This document shows, in pieces, positions 51,774 to 62,030 of a stretch of DNA of 64,000 bases. Every line of letters starts with the position of its first letter. Positions within the stretch are counted from its first letter, which is position 1. The notes beneath the pieces are model-generated. The model was not told where the DNA came from. It saw nothing but the letters and a program-made list of their open reading frames with translations, and searched no databases. This DNA is from Streptomyces sp. NBC_01217 (GTDB lineage: Bacteria; Actinomycetota; Actinomycetes; Streptomycetales; Streptomycetaceae). The position numbers and the translations under genes were made by a program. The stretch covers positions 6,571,001 through 6,635,000 of the forward strand of contig NZ_CP108538.1 of NCBI RefSeq assembly GCF_035994185.1. Reading direction: 5' to 3'.

Positions 51774-53255
51774 GTGAGTTCGACTGCAGCGACGGGCTTC
51801 TGCCGCGTGACCGTCGTGGCGCCCGACAGCCGGATCGATGTGGCCCTGCCGGAGGACATCGCCGTCGCCGACGTCTACCCGGAGATCCTCCGCCTCACCG
51901 GCCAGACCCAGGCGGCCGGAACTCCCACCGGATACCACCTCGTTCGCCGCGACGGCACGGTCCTGGACGGAGCGCGTACCCTCGCCGCCCAGCAGGTCCT
52001 CGATGGCGAACTCCTCAGCCTGCGCCCCTTCGCCCAGTCGTTGCCGCCCGCCGTCTTCGACGACGTCTCGGACGCCGTCGCCTCGGCCGTCACCCGCGAC
52101 CGCCATCTGTGGAGCGACGAACTGCTGCGCGGCGCGGGCCTGGCCGGCGGCGTACTGCTGCTCGTCCTGATGGGCTTCGTGCTGTGGTTCGCCGACCCCG
52201 TACGGCACGACATGCAAAGCCTGCCCGGCATCATCGCGGGCTCCGCCGGACTGCTGCTGACCGCGTACGCGGGGGTGCGTGCCCGGGTCTACGGGGACCG
52301 GGCCACCGCCGTCGCCCTCGGCCTCGGCGCGCTGCCCCTCGTACTCATCGCAGGCTCCGGCATCATCGGCCCGGACGCCGGCCAGGGCCCCGGCCGGCTG
52401 CAGTTCCTGCTCGGCTGCGTCGCCGTCCTGGTCGCCTCGGTCGCGCTGGTCGCCCTCACCCCGAGCGGGGACGCCCCCTTCGTCGCGGCGACCTTCCTCG
52501 CCACCGTCGGCACCCTGGCGACCTTCGTCGCGATCCTCACCGAGGCATCCGCCACCGAGACCGCCGCGGTCTGCGCCCCGGTCGCCCTCGGCCTCGTGGC
52601 CTTCCTGCCCGGCCTCTCCGCCCGCTTCGCCCGGCTGCCCATCGGCTACGCCTCGCCGCACACCACCCCCGGCGGCTACGACGACAGCTTCACCGACCCG
52701 AACGCGGAGCCCCACGCCCGGCCCGCCCCCGTCGACGCCGACCGCATCGCGGCCCAGGCCCGACGCGGCCACGAGATGCTGCTCGGCCTGGTCGGGGGAT
52801 GCGCGGCGGTGGTCGTCGGCTGCGCGGCCGTCCTGGGCTTCTCGGACAACATCTGGGGCCAGCTCCTGGCACTGGCCGCCGGACTGGCGATGCTGCTGCG
52901 CGCCCGCCTCTTTCGCTACACCTCGCAGGTCGCCTGCGTACTGGTGGCGGGCATCGGTGCGATCGCCCTGCTGATCCTCGGCCTCTCCCTGAACCCACCG
53001 ACCGATCTGCTGTTCGATCTGGTCCGGTACGGCGACCGCGGCTCCCTGGACATCCGTACGATCTGGCTCTCCGCGGCCGTCGCCGCCGGGGCCGCCCTGC
53101 TCACCGCGATCGGCCTGATCATCCCACGCAAGGGCCTCTCCCCGTTCTGGGGCCGCCTCCTCGACCTGACCGAGAGCGCCGTCCTCCTCTCCCTGGTCCC
53201 GCTCTGCCTGGCAGTACTGGACGTCTTCACAAGGGCCAGAGCCCTCACGAGCTGA
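51774..53255 (+). CDS. eccD: Type VII secretion integral membrane protein EccD
   Basis: Channel-forming component of the ESX membrane complex, 493 residues. Residues 1-85 are a ubiquitin-like (YukD-type) domain: [40 protein letters not shown]. About 11 membrane segments follow from residue 120 ([16 protein letters not shown]) to the C-terminus, interrupted by a hydrophilic loop at about 285-325. The start is GTG. It is divergent from eccC. A 20-bp perfect palindrome follows the stop. Confidence 0.93.
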   Translation: MSSTAATGFCRVTVVAPDSRIDVALPEDIAVADVYPEILRLTGQTQAAGTPTGYHLVRRDGTVLDGARTLAAQQVLDGELLSLRPFAQSLPPAVFDDVSDAVASAVTRDRHLWSDELLRGAGLAGGVLLLVLMGFVLWFADPVRHDMQSLPGIIAGSAGLLLTAYAGVRARVYGDRATAVALGLGALPLVLIAGSGIIGPDAGQGPGRLQFLLGCVAVLVASVALVALTPSGDAPFVAATFLATVGTLATFVAILTEASATETAAVCAPVALGLVAFLPGLSARFARLPIGYASPHTTPGGYDDSFTDPNAEPHARPAPVDADRIAAQARRGHEMLLGLVGGCAAVVVGCAAVLGFSDNIWGQLLALAAGLAMLLRARLFRYTSQVACVLVAGIGAIALLILGLSLNPPTDLLFDLVRYGDRGSLDIRTIWLSAAVAAGAALLTAIGLIIPRKGLSPFWGRLLDLTESAVLLSLVPLCLAVLDVFTRARALTS

Positions 53256-53263
53256 CAGGGCCC

Positions 53264-53283
53264 GGTCCGCCCGGGCGGACCGC
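53264..53283. terminator. Palindrome after eccD
   Basis: CGGTCCGCCCGGGCGGACCG is a perfect 20-bp palindrome directly after the eccD stop; it can fold into an 8-bp stem with a 4-nt loop. Confidence 0.5.
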
Positions 53284-53466
53284 CCCGCCCCCACACAGCC
53301 CGCCCCGCAGGGACTGGTACGCTGTGTGACGGCCGTTTGTGTACGCGCTCCCGGATCATCCTGGGAGCTGCGCTCATCGGACCTTCGCCCCCGAGTTACG
53401 GAAGACCCCCTGAGAACAAGACCAGGGGCACTCGTGGACGCATCGAACACCAAAGAGGAGTACCGC

Positions 53467-53757
53467 GTGTCGCTCGACGCCGCTACGAAGAAGCAGATCA
53501 TGTCTGAGTTCGCCACCAAGGAGGGTGACACCGGTTCCCCCGAGGTTCAGGTCGCGATGCTCTCCCGTCGCATCTCGGACCTGACGGAGCACCTCAAGGT
53601 CCACAAGCACGACCACCACTCCCGTCGTGGTCTGCTGATCCTGGTCGGCCAGCGTCGCCGCCTGCTGCAGTACCTGGCCAAGAAGGACATCCAGCGCTTC
53701 CGCGCGCTGGTCGACCGCCTCGGCATCCGCCGCGGTGCGGCCGGCGGCGCCAAGTAA
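53467..53757 (+). CDS. rpsO: 30S ribosomal protein S15
   Basis: Binds 16S rRNA early in 30S assembly. 96 residues including start, the usual actinobacterial length. Signature [20 protein letters not shown], then [20 protein letters not shown] and [19 protein letters not shown]. The start is GTG at 53467 with GAGGAG 8 nt upstream. It is followed by a hairpin and pnp, the conserved rpsO-pnp order. Confidence 0.98.
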   Translation: MSLDAATKKQIMSEFATKEGDTGSPEVQVAMLSRRISDLTEHLKVHKHDHHSRRGLLILVGQRRRLLQYLAKKDIQRFRALVDRLGIRRGAAGGAK

Positions 53758-53766
53758 TACGCCGTG

Positions 53767-53804
53767 AAGGGAGCGGTTCCCACGACTGAGGGAGCCGCTC
53801 CCTT
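53767..53804 (+). terminator. rpsO-pnp intergenic hairpin
   Basis: AAGGGAGCGGTTCCC (53767-53781) pairs with GGGAGCCGCTCCCTT (53790-53804), with one G-T pair; TGTTGT follows. In Streptomyces coelicolor the rpsO-pnp readthrough transcript is cut by RNase III in this intergenic region (established knowledge); the same is likely here. Confidence 0.8.
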
Positions 53805-54090
53805 TGTTGTACGTACGGTTGTGCGTACGTATGCATGTACGGGATGTGACGGGTCCGCCCGCACGACCGGAATGCCAAGCTGAGCCGAATCTCAGTAACC
53901 TGGTCGCAGAACGTCCCACAGACGAGCGAGAAGAAGACTCCCCGCCGCCGGTCCTCGGTAGTGGCCCCCGGACACAGCAACCCGGGTGCTTCGATCGAAG
54001 ACCGGCCCGCCGATGGAGGGCTTCTCCGCAACCGCCTCCCGCCACACGGGCGTGGGGGCGAGAAGACGATATGTATCGGAGAAAACGCTA
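53805..54090 (+). other. pnp leader region
   Basis: 286 bp with repeated CGTACG/GTACGT units (53810-53845, including ACGTAC...GTACGT arms) and a perfect 12-bp palindrome CTTCGATCGAAG (53989-54000). GCCGGTC (about 53946-53952) can pair with GACCGGC just after that palindrome, enclosing a larger fold. It probably holds the pnp promoter and processing sites. No gene recognised. Confidence 0.45.
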
Positions 54091-56328
54091 GTGGAGAACG
54101 AGACCCACTACGCCGAGGCCGTTATCGACAACGGAACCTTCGGCACCCGCACCATCCGCTTCGAGACGGGCCGCCTGGCCAAGCAGGCCGCCGGCTCCGC
54201 CGTCGCGTACCTGGACGACGACACCATGGTGCTGTCGGCCACCACGGCTTCCAAGAAGCCCAAGGACCAGCTCGACTTCTTCCCCCTCACGGTGGACGTC
54301 GAGGAGCGGCAGTACGCCGCAGGCAAGATCCCCGGCTCCTTCTTCCGTCGTGAGGGCCGGCCCTCCGAGGACGCGATCCTCACCTGCCGCCTGATCGACC
54401 GCCCGCTGCGCCCCTCCTTCAGGAAGGGCCTGCGCAACGAGATCCAGATCGTCGAGACGATCATGGCGCTCAACCCCGACCACCTGTACGACGTGGTCGC
54501 GATCAATGCCGCCTCCTGCTCCACGCAGCTGGCCGGCCTGCCCTTCTCCGGCCCGGTCGGCGGCACCCGTGTCGCCCTGATCAAGGGCCAGTGGGTCGCC
54601 TTCCCGACGCACACCGAGCTCGAGGACGCCGTCTTCGACATGGTCGTCGCCGGTCGCGTCCTGGAGGACGGCGACGTCGCGATCATGATGGTCGAGGCCG
54701 AGGCCACCGACAAGACCATCCAGCTCGTCAAGGACGGTGCCGAGGCCCCGACCGAAGAGGTCGTCGCCGCCGGTCTCGAAGCCGCGAAGCCCTTCATCAA
54801 GGCCCTCTGCAAGGCCCAGTCGGACCTCGCCGCCAAGGCCGCCAAGCCCACCGGCGAGTTCCCGGTCTTCCTGGACTACCAGGACGACGTCTTCGAGGCG
54901 CTCGCCGCCGCCGTGACGTCCGAGCTGGCCCAGGCGCTCACCATCGCCGGCAAGCAGGACCGCGAGGCCGAGCTGGACCGCGTCAAGGAGATCGCCGCCG
55001 AGAAGCTCCTCCCGGCCTTCGAGGGCCGCGAGAAGGAGATCTCCGCCGCGTACCGCGCGCTGACCAAGAAGCTGGTCCGCGAGCGCGTCATCAAGGACAA
55101 GGTCCGCATCGACGGCCGTGGCGTCACGGACATCCGTACGCTCGCCGCCGAGGTCGAGGCCATCCCGCGCGTGCACGGCTCGGCGCTGTTCGAGCGTGGC
55201 GAGACCCAGATCCTGGGCGTCACCACCCTCAACATGCTCCGTATGGAGCAGCAGCTGGACACCCTTTCTCCGGTGACCCGCAAGCGCTACATGCACAACT
55301 ACAACTTCCCGCCGTACTCCGTCGGTGAGACCGGCCGCGTGGGCTCGCCCAAGCGCCGCGAGATCGGCCACGGAGCGCTCGCCGAGCGCGCCATCGTGCC
55401 GGTGCTGCCCTCGCGCGAGGAGTTCCCCTACGCGATCCGCCAGGTCTCCGAGGCGCTGGGCTCCAACGGCTCGACGTCCATGGGTTCGGTCTGCGCCTCC
55501 ACCATGTCGCTGCTGAACGCCGGTGTGCCGCTCAAGGCCGCCGTCGCCGGTATCGCGATGGGCCTGATCTCCCAGGAGATCGACGGCAAGACCCACTACG
55601 TCGCCCTCACCGACATCCTCGGTGCGGAGGACGCCTTCGGTGACATGGACTTCAAGGTCGCCGGTACGAAGCAGTTCGTCACCGCTCTCCAGCTCGACAC
55701 CAAGCTCGACGGCATCCCCGCCTCGGTCCTGGCCGCCGCGCTGAAGCAGGCCCGCGACGCCCGCCTCCACATCCTCGATGTGATGAACGAGGCCATCGAC
55801 GTCCCGGACGAGATGTCCCCGAACGCCCCGCGGATCATCACCGTCAAGATCCCGGTGGACAAGATCGGTGAGGTCATCGGCCCCAAGGGCAAGATGATCA
55901 ACCAGATCCAGGAGGACACCGGCGCCGACATCACGATCGAGGACGACGGCACCATCTACATCGGTGCCGCCGACGGACCGGCCGCCGAGGCCGCCCGCGC
56001 CACGATCAACTCGATCGCCAACCCGACCATGCCGGAGGTCGGCGAGCGCTACCTGGGTACGGTCGTCAAGACCACCACCTTCGGTGCGTTCGTGTCCCTC
56101 ATGCCGGGCAAGGACGGCCTGCTGCACATCTCGCAGATCCGCAAGCTCGCCGGTGGCAAGCGCGTGGAGAACGTCGAGGACGTGCTGGGCGTCGGCGCCA
56201 AGGTCCAGGTCGAGATCGCCGAGATCGACTCCCGAGGCAAGCTCTCCCTGATCCCCGTGATCGAGGGCGAAGCCGAGTCCGACAGCGGCTCTGCCGCGGG
56301 CGAGAAGAAGGACGACGCCGCCAAGTGA
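54091..56328 (+). CDS. pnp: Polyribonucleotide nucleotidyltransferase (PNPase)
   Basis: Phosphorolytic 3'-5' exoribonuclease, also RNA 3'-tailing in Streptomyces. 745 residues. Two RNase PH-like cores (first about 15-230, with [18 protein letters not shown]; second about 325-560, with the phosphate-site [17 protein letters not shown] and the catalytic D-rich [10 protein letters not shown]). Then KH ([20 protein letters not shown]) and S1 ([20 protein letters not shown]). Starts at GTG 54091 with GGAG 9 nt upstream; longer open sequence upstream is leader. The stop overlaps the next gene by 4 bp. Confidence 0.97.
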   Translation: MENETHYAEAVIDNGTFGTRTIRFETGRLAKQAAGSAVAYLDDDTMVLSATTASKKPKDQLDFFPLTVDVEERQYAAGKIPGSFFRREGRPSEDAILTCRLIDRPLRPSFRKGLRNEIQIVETIMALNPDHLYDVVAINAASCSTQLAGLPFSGPVGGTRVALIKGQWVAFPTHTELEDAVFDMVVAGRVLEDGDVAIMMVEAEATDKTIQLVKDGAEAPTEEVVAAGLEAAKPFIKALCKAQSDLAAKAAKPTGEFPVFLDYQDDVFEALAAAVTSELAQALTIAGKQDREAELDRVKEIAAEKLLPAFEGREKEISAAYRALTKKLVRERVIKDKVRIDGRGVTDIRTLAAEVEAIPRVHGSALFERGETQILGVTTLNMLRMEQQLDTLSPVTRKRYMHNYNFPPYSVGETGRVGSPKRREIGHGALAERAIVPVLPSREEFPYAIRQVSEALGSNGSTSMGSVCASTMSLLNAGVPLKAAVAGIAMGLISQEIDGKTHYVALTDILGAEDAFGDMDFKVAGTKQFVTALQLDTKLDGIPASVLAAALKQARDARLHILDVMNEAIDVPDEMSPNAPRIITVKIPVDKIGEVIGPKGKMINQIQEDTGADITIEDDGTIYIGAADGPAAEAARATINSIANPTMPEVGERYLGTVVKTTTFGAFVSLMPGKDGLLHISQIRKLAGGKRVENVEDVLGVGAKVQVEIAEIDSRGKLSLIPVIEGEAESDSGSAAGEKKDDAAK

Positions 56329-57704
56329 CGTCCCGTAGTTCCGTGACGACGGCCCGCGCCTCCTCGAAGGCGCGGGCCGTCGCCCGTACCCAAACGCTTC
56401 TCAAGGGCAGCAACGGCATCGGTACGGTCCGCCGCACCGTCCTCCCCGGCGGCCTCCGGGTCGTCACCGAGACGCTGCCCTCCGTCCGCTCCGCCACCTT
56501 CGGGATCTGGGCCAACGTCGGATCACGCGACGAGACCCCCGCCCTGAACGGCGCGACGCACTACCTCGAACACCTCCTCTTCAAGGGCACCGCCAAGCGC
56601 AGCGCCCTCGACATCTCCGCCGCCCTCGACGCGGTCGGCGGCGAGATGAACGCCTTCACGGCGAAGGAGTACACCTGCTACTACGCGCGGGTCCTCGACA
56701 CCGACCTGCCGCTGGCCATCGACGTGGTCTGCGACATGCTGACCGGCTCGCTGATCACCGCCGAGGACGTCGACGCGGAGCGCGGCGTCATCCTCGAAGA
56801 GATCGCCATGACCGAGGACGACCCGGGCGACTGCGTGCACGACCTGTTCGCGCACACACTGCTCGGCGACACCCCCCTCGGCCGCCCGGTCCTCGGCACC
56901 GTCGACACCATCAACGCACTAGACCGCGGCCGGATCGCCCGCTTCTACAAGAAGCACTACGACCCCACGCACCTGGTCGTCGCCGCCGCGGGCAACATCG
57001 ACCACGCCACGGTCGTACGCCAGGTCCGCAAGGCCTTCGAACGCGCGGGCGCCCTGTCGCACACCGACGCCGTCCCGGTCGCCCCGCGCGCCGGCTCCCG
57101 CACCCTGCGCACCGCGGGCCGTGTCGAGCTGCTGAACCGCAGGACCGAGCAGGCCCATGTCGTCCTCGGCATGCCCGGCCTGTCCCGCACCGACGACCGC
57201 CGCTGGGCGCTCGGCGTACTCAACACCGCCCTCGGCGGCGGCATGAGCTCACGCCTCTTCCAGGAGGTACGGGAGAAGCGCGGCCTCGCCTACAGCGTCT
57301 ACTCGTACACCTCGGGCTTCGCGGACTGCGGACTCTTCGGCGTGTACGCGGGCTGCCGGCCCAGCCAGGTCCACGACGTCCTCAAGATCTGCCGGGACGA
57401 ACTCGACCGGGTAGCGTCCGAAGGACTCAGCGACGAGGAGATCGGCCGCGCCATCGGACAGCTCTCCGGCTCCACGGTCCTCGGCCTGGAGGACACCGGC
57501 GCGCTGATGAACCGTATCGGCAAGAGCGAACTGTGCTGGGGCGACCAGATGTCGGTCGACGACATGCTGGCCCGGATAGGACAGGTCACCCCCGATGACG
57601 TGCGCGCGGTGGCGGGCGAGGTCCTCGGGCACCGCCCCTCGCTCTCCGTCATCGGCCCGCTCAAGGACAAGCAGGCCGACCGCCTCGACGAAGCGGTCGC
57701 CTAA
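56325..57704 (+). CDS. M16 family zinc metallopeptidase
   Basis: Processing-peptidase-like protease, 459 residues. Inverted zinc motif H79-Y-L-E-H83 ([12 protein letters not shown]), with the third ligand Glu159 in [11 protein letters not shown] exactly 76 residues after His83, as in the family. The second, inactive half contains the Gly-rich loop ([20 protein letters not shown]) and [13 protein letters not shown]. The GTG start overlaps the pnp stop, so the two are translationally coupled, a conserved Gram-positive linkage. No signal peptide. Substrates unknown. Confidence 0.93.
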   Translation: MTSRSSVTTARASSKARAVARTQTLLKGSNGIGTVRRTVLPGGLRVVTETLPSVRSATFGIWANVGSRDETPALNGATHYLEHLLFKGTAKRSALDISAALDAVGGEMNAFTAKEYTCYYARVLDTDLPLAIDVVCDMLTGSLITAEDVDAERGVILEEIAMTEDDPGDCVHDLFAHTLLGDTPLGRPVLGTVDTINALDRGRIARFYKKHYDPTHLVVAAAGNIDHATVVRQVRKAFERAGALSHTDAVPVAPRAGSRTLRTAGRVELLNRRTEQAHVVLGMPGLSRTDDRRWALGVLNTALGGGMSSRLFQEVREKRGLAYSVYSYTSGFADCGLFGVYAGCRPSQVHDVLKICRDELDRVASEGLSDEEIGRAIGQLSGSTVLGLEDTGALMNRIGKSELCWGDQMSVDDMLARIGQVTPDDVRAVAGEVLGHRPSLSVIGPLKDKQADRLDEAVA

Positions 57705-57716
57705 CCCCACCCGTAA

Positions 57717-58481
<765 letters not shown>

Positions 58482-58493
58482 CTGAGCCCCGCC

Positions 58494-58979
58494 ATGCGCG
58501 CAAAGATCACTTACTTCGTCACCGCTGCCGTCCTGGTCTTCTACTTCGTCCTGGCCGGCAGCCGCGGCGTCCTGCTCATCGAGCACGGAACACTGCTGAC
58601 GGTCACCTTCGGGGTCGCGGTGCTGATCCTGCCCGTGATCGGTGTCTGGTTCCTCTGGAAGAACACCCAGTTCGTGGCCCGGGCCAATGCGCTGGCCGCG
58701 GAACTGGACGCGGAGGGCGGCCTGCCGGTCGACGAACTGGTCCGCACTCCGTCCGGCCGCATCGACCGCGTCTCGGCCGATGCCGTGTTCACACGCCGTC
58801 GCGAGGAGACCGAGGACACCCCGGACGACTGGCGCTGCTGGTTCCGCCTGGCCGTCGCCTACCAGGACGCCAGGGACACCCCCCGCGCCCGCAAGGCCAT
58901 GCAACGAGCCATCGCCCTGCACACGAGGCCCGCCCCGAACCGGCCCGTCCAGCCGAAATCAAGCCCGTCCGGCGACTGA
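58494..58979 (+). CDS. Small membrane protein with TPR-like C-terminus, unknown function
   Basis: 161 residues. Two membrane segments at about 5-22 (YFVTAAVLVFYFVLAG) and 35-56 (LTVTFGVAVLILPVIGVWFL), then a soluble helical part (WRCWFRLAVAYQDARDTPRA) resembling one tetratricopeptide unit. It starts 12 bp after dapB, so it is co-transcribed. The final codons and stop lie inside a duplicated 22-bp repeat. Conserved next to dapB in Streptomyces; function unknown. Confidence 0.78.
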   Translation: MRAKITYFVTAAVLVFYFVLAGSRGVLLIEHGTLLTVTFGVAVLILPVIGVWFLWKNTQFVARANALAAELDAEGGLPVDELVRTPSGRIDRVSADAVFTRRREETEDTPDDWRCWFRLAVAYQDARDTPRARKAMQRAIALHTRPAPNRPVQPKSSPSGD

Positions 58980-59002
58980 GTCAAGCCCGTCCGGCGATTG
59001 AG
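58959..59002. repeat. Tandem pair of 22-bp Streptomyces intergenic repeats over a stop codon
   Basis: TCAAGCCCGTCCGGCGACTGAG (in parts: TCAAGCCCGTCC, GGCGACTGAG; 58959-58980) is repeated at 58981-59002 with a single C to T change. The first copy supplies the last codons and TGA of the preceding gene. A sequence like AGCCCGTCCGGCGATTGAGG is, to my knowledge, very common near gene ends in Streptomyces genomes. Confidence 0.8.
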
Positions 59003-59039
59003 GACAGACCAGTCACCGGACGGCCCGGCAACCAACCCC

Positions 59040-59591
59040 TCACCCCCGCCGGTACTCATCCCCCCACGCCTCAACCGTGTCGGCCGCACGGTCGAACGCC
59101 TCTCCCCGCGCCAGGAAATCCGCGTTGCTGTCGGTGAGCAGGGGCTCCATCGCCTCGCCCCCCTGGCGTACGACGATCAGCGCCTGCCCCTGCACCGTGC
59201 GCGGAAACCCGAGCCACCTCACCGGCTGCTGCACCGTGCGGACCGCCGCGACCCGGTTCCACGGCACGGTCGTCGTCGAGAGGAAGCCCACCCGGCGCAC
59301 GCCGTGCCGGCTCACCCACGCGCCGACCCGCAGCAGCCGCAGGGCACAGACGATGACCACGAGGGCGAGCGTCAGACATACGGTGGCCCCCGGCACGGCC
59401 CCGGCGAACACGATGATCATCCCGGCGATCAGGACGAACGACGCGAGCAGCAACAGGGAGGCCGCGGCGGCGACCCGCCAGGGCCCGGGGCGGTACGGAC
59501 GCCGCCAGCTGTCGTGGTCGTCGAACGGCAGCGCTACATCCTCAGCGCTCGCGTCAAACGCGCGGTCGGCCGTCAGGAAGGGCAGGGGCAC
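59040..59591 (-). CDS. PH domain-containing membrane protein
   Basis: 183 residues. N-terminal cytosolic 40 residues, two membrane segments about 40-60 (VAAAASLLLLASFVLIAGMI) and 66-86 (AVPGATVCLTLALVVIVCAL), then a bacterial PH-like domain: SRHGVRRVGFLSTTTVPWNR, VAAVRTVQQPVRWLGF, ending AWGDEYRRG. The start is GTG with GAGG 7 nt upstream. A TAGCCT box lies before it. Function unknown; proteins of this type are common small membrane proteins in actinobacteria. Confidence 0.75.
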   Translation of the reverse strand: MPLPFLTADRAFDASAEDVALPFDDHDSWRRPYRPGPWRVAAAASLLLLASFVLIAGMIIVFAGAVPGATVCLTLALVVIVCALRLLRVGAWVSRHGVRRVGFLSTTTVPWNRVAAVRTVQQPVRWLGFPRTVQGQALIVVRQGGEAMEPLLTDSNADFLARGEAFDRAADTVEAWGDEYRRG

Positions 59592-59685
59592 GACTGATCC
59601 TCACTCACAAGCACGCTCGATTGCTGTGCCCGGTGAGGCTACCGAGGAGGCCACCGACCCGACCACCCCAGGGGGCCTGTACGAG

Positions 59686-59925
59686 TCAGCGCCCGTGGGC
59701 GGCCTCGGTCTGCTGGGTGTGCGAAGGCCCCTGGGCGGGGCTCAGAGCGGGCAGGCCGAGGATCAGCGACCCGGCGAGCCCTGCGACGGCCGTCAGGCCC
59801 ATGAGGGAGCGGCCGGCCAGCTGGGAGACGGTGGTGCGCTCCCGCGGAGGCGGGGTGACGTTACTGCGGAATCGGTCGGCCTCGGCCACGAACGAGAACG
59901 GGACGGATTCACGCCGGCGGAACAT
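59686..59925 (-). CDS. Small single-pass membrane protein, unknown function
   Basis: 79 residues. The ATG at 59925 is preceded by AAGGAG at 9-nt spacing, the best ribosome-binding site in this region. The frame is open far upstream across thyX in antisense, which hides the true start. Arg-rich N-terminus (FRRRESVPFSFVAEADRFR), a proline/arginine stretch, one membrane segment (LMGLTAVAGLAGSLILGL, about 41-58) and a polar tail ending EAAHGR. Divergent from thyX, upstream of the PH-domain gene on the same strand. I recognise no family. Confidence 0.65.
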   Translation of the reverse strand: MFRRRESVPFSFVAEADRFRSNVTPPPRERTTVSQLAGRSLMGLTAVAGLAGSLILGLPALSPAQGPSHTQQTEAAHGR

Positions 59926-60111
59926 GAGGAAGCTCTCCTTGAACTCTGTTACGGATGCTGCTACTGGTTCAGACGTTCGGCGGAGCCGTTCGGTGCCCCG
60001 AATTGCCGAATTGGTGGCAGAAATCCCCGGACGACCCTTCCGGCCCTCGTTGTCAGTGGCGGCCCGTAGAGTGGGCGCCGCCCGAGCGACGCAATTGGAA
60101 GGACCCCGCCG

Positions 60112-60849
60112 GTGACCGAGACCCCCGAGCCCGCAAAGCCCAGCTTCCGCAGCGATGTCACCGTTGACCTGGTGAAACACGATGCCGGCGACTCCGACGT
60201 CCTGTTCGCGGCCCGTGTCTCCACGGCCGGTGAGCAGTCCCTGGAGGAGGTCACCAAGGACCCCGAGCGCTCCAAGGGGCTCATCAACTTCCTGATGCGC
60301 GACCGGCACGGCAGCCCGTTCGAGCACAACTCGATGACCTTCTTCATCAGCGCCCCGATCTTCGTGTTCCGCGAGTTCATGCGGCACCGCGTCGGCTGGT
60401 CGTACAACGAGGAATCGGGCCGCTACAGGGAGCTGGAGCCGGTCTTCTACGTTCCGGGGGAGTCCCGCAAGCTCGTCCAGCAGGGGCGCCCCGGCAAGTA
60501 CGAATTCGTCGAGGGCACCCAGGCCCAGCGGGAGCTCACCGGCCGCGTCATGGAGGACACCTACCGCCAGGCGTACGAGGCGTACCAGGAGATGCTCGCC
60601 GCTGGAGTGGCCCGCGAGGTCGCCCGCGCGGTGCTCCCCGTCGGCCTCTTCTCCTCGATGTACGCCACGTGCAATGCCCGCTCGCTGATGCACTTCCTCG
60701 GCCTGCGCACCCAGCACGAGCTGGCGAAGGTTCCGTCCTTCCCGCAGCGGGAGATCGAAATGGTCGGCCAGCAGATGGAGGAGCACTGGGCCCGGCTCAT
60801 GCCGCTCACCCATGCAGCCTTCAACAAGAACGGACGTGTAGCTCCGTAA
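60112..60849 (+). CDS. thyX: FAD-dependent thymidylate synthase
   Basis: Makes dTMP from dUMP with methylene-THF and FAD. 245 residues. The ThyX motif RHRVGWSYNEESGRY (RHRxxSxNExSxR type) is near residue 88; DRHGSPFEHNSMTFFI and the C-terminal ARSLMHFLGLRTQHELAKVP are family features. GTG start with GGAAGGA upstream. dapA lies downstream across a terminator. Confidence 0.97.
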   Translation: MTETPEPAKPSFRSDVTVDLVKHDAGDSDVLFAARVSTAGEQSLEEVTKDPERSKGLINFLMRDRHGSPFEHNSMTFFISAPIFVFREFMRHRVGWSYNEESGRYRELEPVFYVPGESRKLVQQGRPGKYEFVEGTQAQRELTGRVMEDTYRQAYEAYQEMLAAGVAREVARAVLPVGLFSSMYATCNARSLMHFLGLRTQHELAKVPSFPQREIEMVGQQMEEHWARLMPLTHAAFNKNGRVAP

Positions 60850-60902
60850 GCGGTGTCCGTATTGCGGCGTTTCGTGAAGTTCATCTAGGCTGATCAAACG
60901 GA

Positions 60903-60940
60903 CCCGGCACTGCTTGAACCCCCGAGCAGGCAGTGCCGGG
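60903..60940 (+). terminator. Terminator after thyX
   Basis: CCCGGCACTGC (60903-60913) pairs perfectly with GCAGTGCCGGG (60930-60940); the loop contains CCCCCG. It ends thyX before dapA. Confidence 0.7.
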
Positions 60941-61001
60941 CTCCTACTGTGTGTCCCCCCGAGGGGGCATTGGGCGCTGAGCAACGAGTAGCGTGTTACC
61001 C

Positions 61002-61901
61002 ATGGCTCCGATCTCCACTCCGCAGACCCCCTTCGGGCGGGTCCTCACCGCTATGGTCACGCCCTTCACGGCGGACGGCGCACTCGACCTCGACGGCGCC
61101 CAGCGGCTCGCCGCCCATCTGGTGGACGCAGGCAATGACGGCCTGATCATCAACGGCACCACCGGCGAGTCCCCGACCACCAGCGACGTGGAGAAAGACC
61201 AGCTCGTAAGGGCCGTACTGGAAGCGGTGGGCGACAGGGCCCATGTCGTCGCAGGCATCGGCACCAATGACACCCGACACAGCGTCGAGCTCGCCCGCAC
61301 GGCCGAACGCTCCGGCGCCCATGGCCTCCTCGCGGTGACGCCGTACTACAACAAGCCGCCGCAGGAAGGAATCTTCCGCCACTTCACGGCCATCGCCGAC
61401 GCCACCGCCCTGCCGGTGATGCTGTACGACATTCCCGGCCGCAGCGGTGTGCCGATCGACACAGAGACGCTGGTACGGCTCGCCGAGCACCCGCGCATCG
61501 TCGCCAACAAGGACGCCAAGGGCGACCTCGGCCGCGCCGGCTGGGCCATCGCGCGGTCCGGCCTCGCCTGGTACTCCGGCGACGACATGCTGAACCTGCC
61601 GCTCCTGTCGGTGGGCGCCGTCGGATTCGTCTCCGTCGTCGGCCATGTCGTCACCCCCGACCTGCGTGCCCTCCTTGAGGCGTACCTCGGCGGCGACGTC
61701 CAGAAGGCCACCGAGATCCACCAGAAGCTCCTGCCGGTCTTCACCGGCATGTTCCGCACCCAGGGTGTGATCACCACCAAGGCCGCGCTGGCCCTCCAGG
61801 GCCTCCCCGCGGGCCCGCTCCGCCTCCCCCTGGTGGAACTCACCGCACAGGAAACGGCGCAGCTCAAGATCGATCTCGCCGCCGGCGGGGTAGAGCTGTA
61901 A
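61002..61901 (+). CDS. dapA: 4-hydroxy-tetrahydrodipicolinate synthase
   Basis: First committed step of lysine/diaminopimelate synthesis, condensing pyruvate and aspartate semialdehyde. 299 residues. Motifs: MVTPFTADGALDLDGAQRLA, GTTGESPTTSDVEK, the catalytic Tyr in VMLYDIPGRSGVP and the Schiff-base Lys in RIVANKDAKGDLG. The ATG at 61002 has no good Shine-Dalgarno; TAGCGT (60989-60994) ends 7 nt before it, consistent with a leaderless transcript. A GTG 9 nt upstream is an alternative start. Confidence 0.96.
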   Translation: MAPISTPQTPFGRVLTAMVTPFTADGALDLDGAQRLAAHLVDAGNDGLIINGTTGESPTTSDVEKDQLVRAVLEAVGDRAHVVAGIGTNDTRHSVELARTAERSGAHGLLAVTPYYNKPPQEGIFRHFTAIADATALPVMLYDIPGRSGVPIDTETLVRLAEHPRIVANKDAKGDLGRAGWAIARSGLAWYSGDDMLNLPLLSVGAVGFVSVVGHVVTPDLRALLEAYLGGDVQKATEIHQKLLPVFTGMFRTQGVITTKAALALQGLPAGPLRLPLVELTAQETAQLKIDLAAGGVEL

Positions 61902-61979
61902 CCACAGACTTCACAACTGAATAAGCGAAGAACACTCGCAGAAGCGAAAACACAGACAACAGCAAGTGCACGAATGACA

Positions 61980-62014
61980 CGCGCGCCACGTGCCCAAGCG
62001 GTACGTGGCGTGCG
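61980..62014 (+). promoter_or_regulatory. Hairpin just before the RNase J ribosome-binding site
   Basis: CGCGCGCCACGT (61980-61991) pairs with ACGTGGCGTGCG (62003-62014) with one G-T pair; AAGGAG of the RNase J gene starts 5 nt after it. The upstream 60 nt are unusually A-rich for this genome. The position suits control of RNase J translation or 5' end access. Confidence 0.5.
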
Positions 62015-62030
62015 TGGTAAGGAGAGTCTT

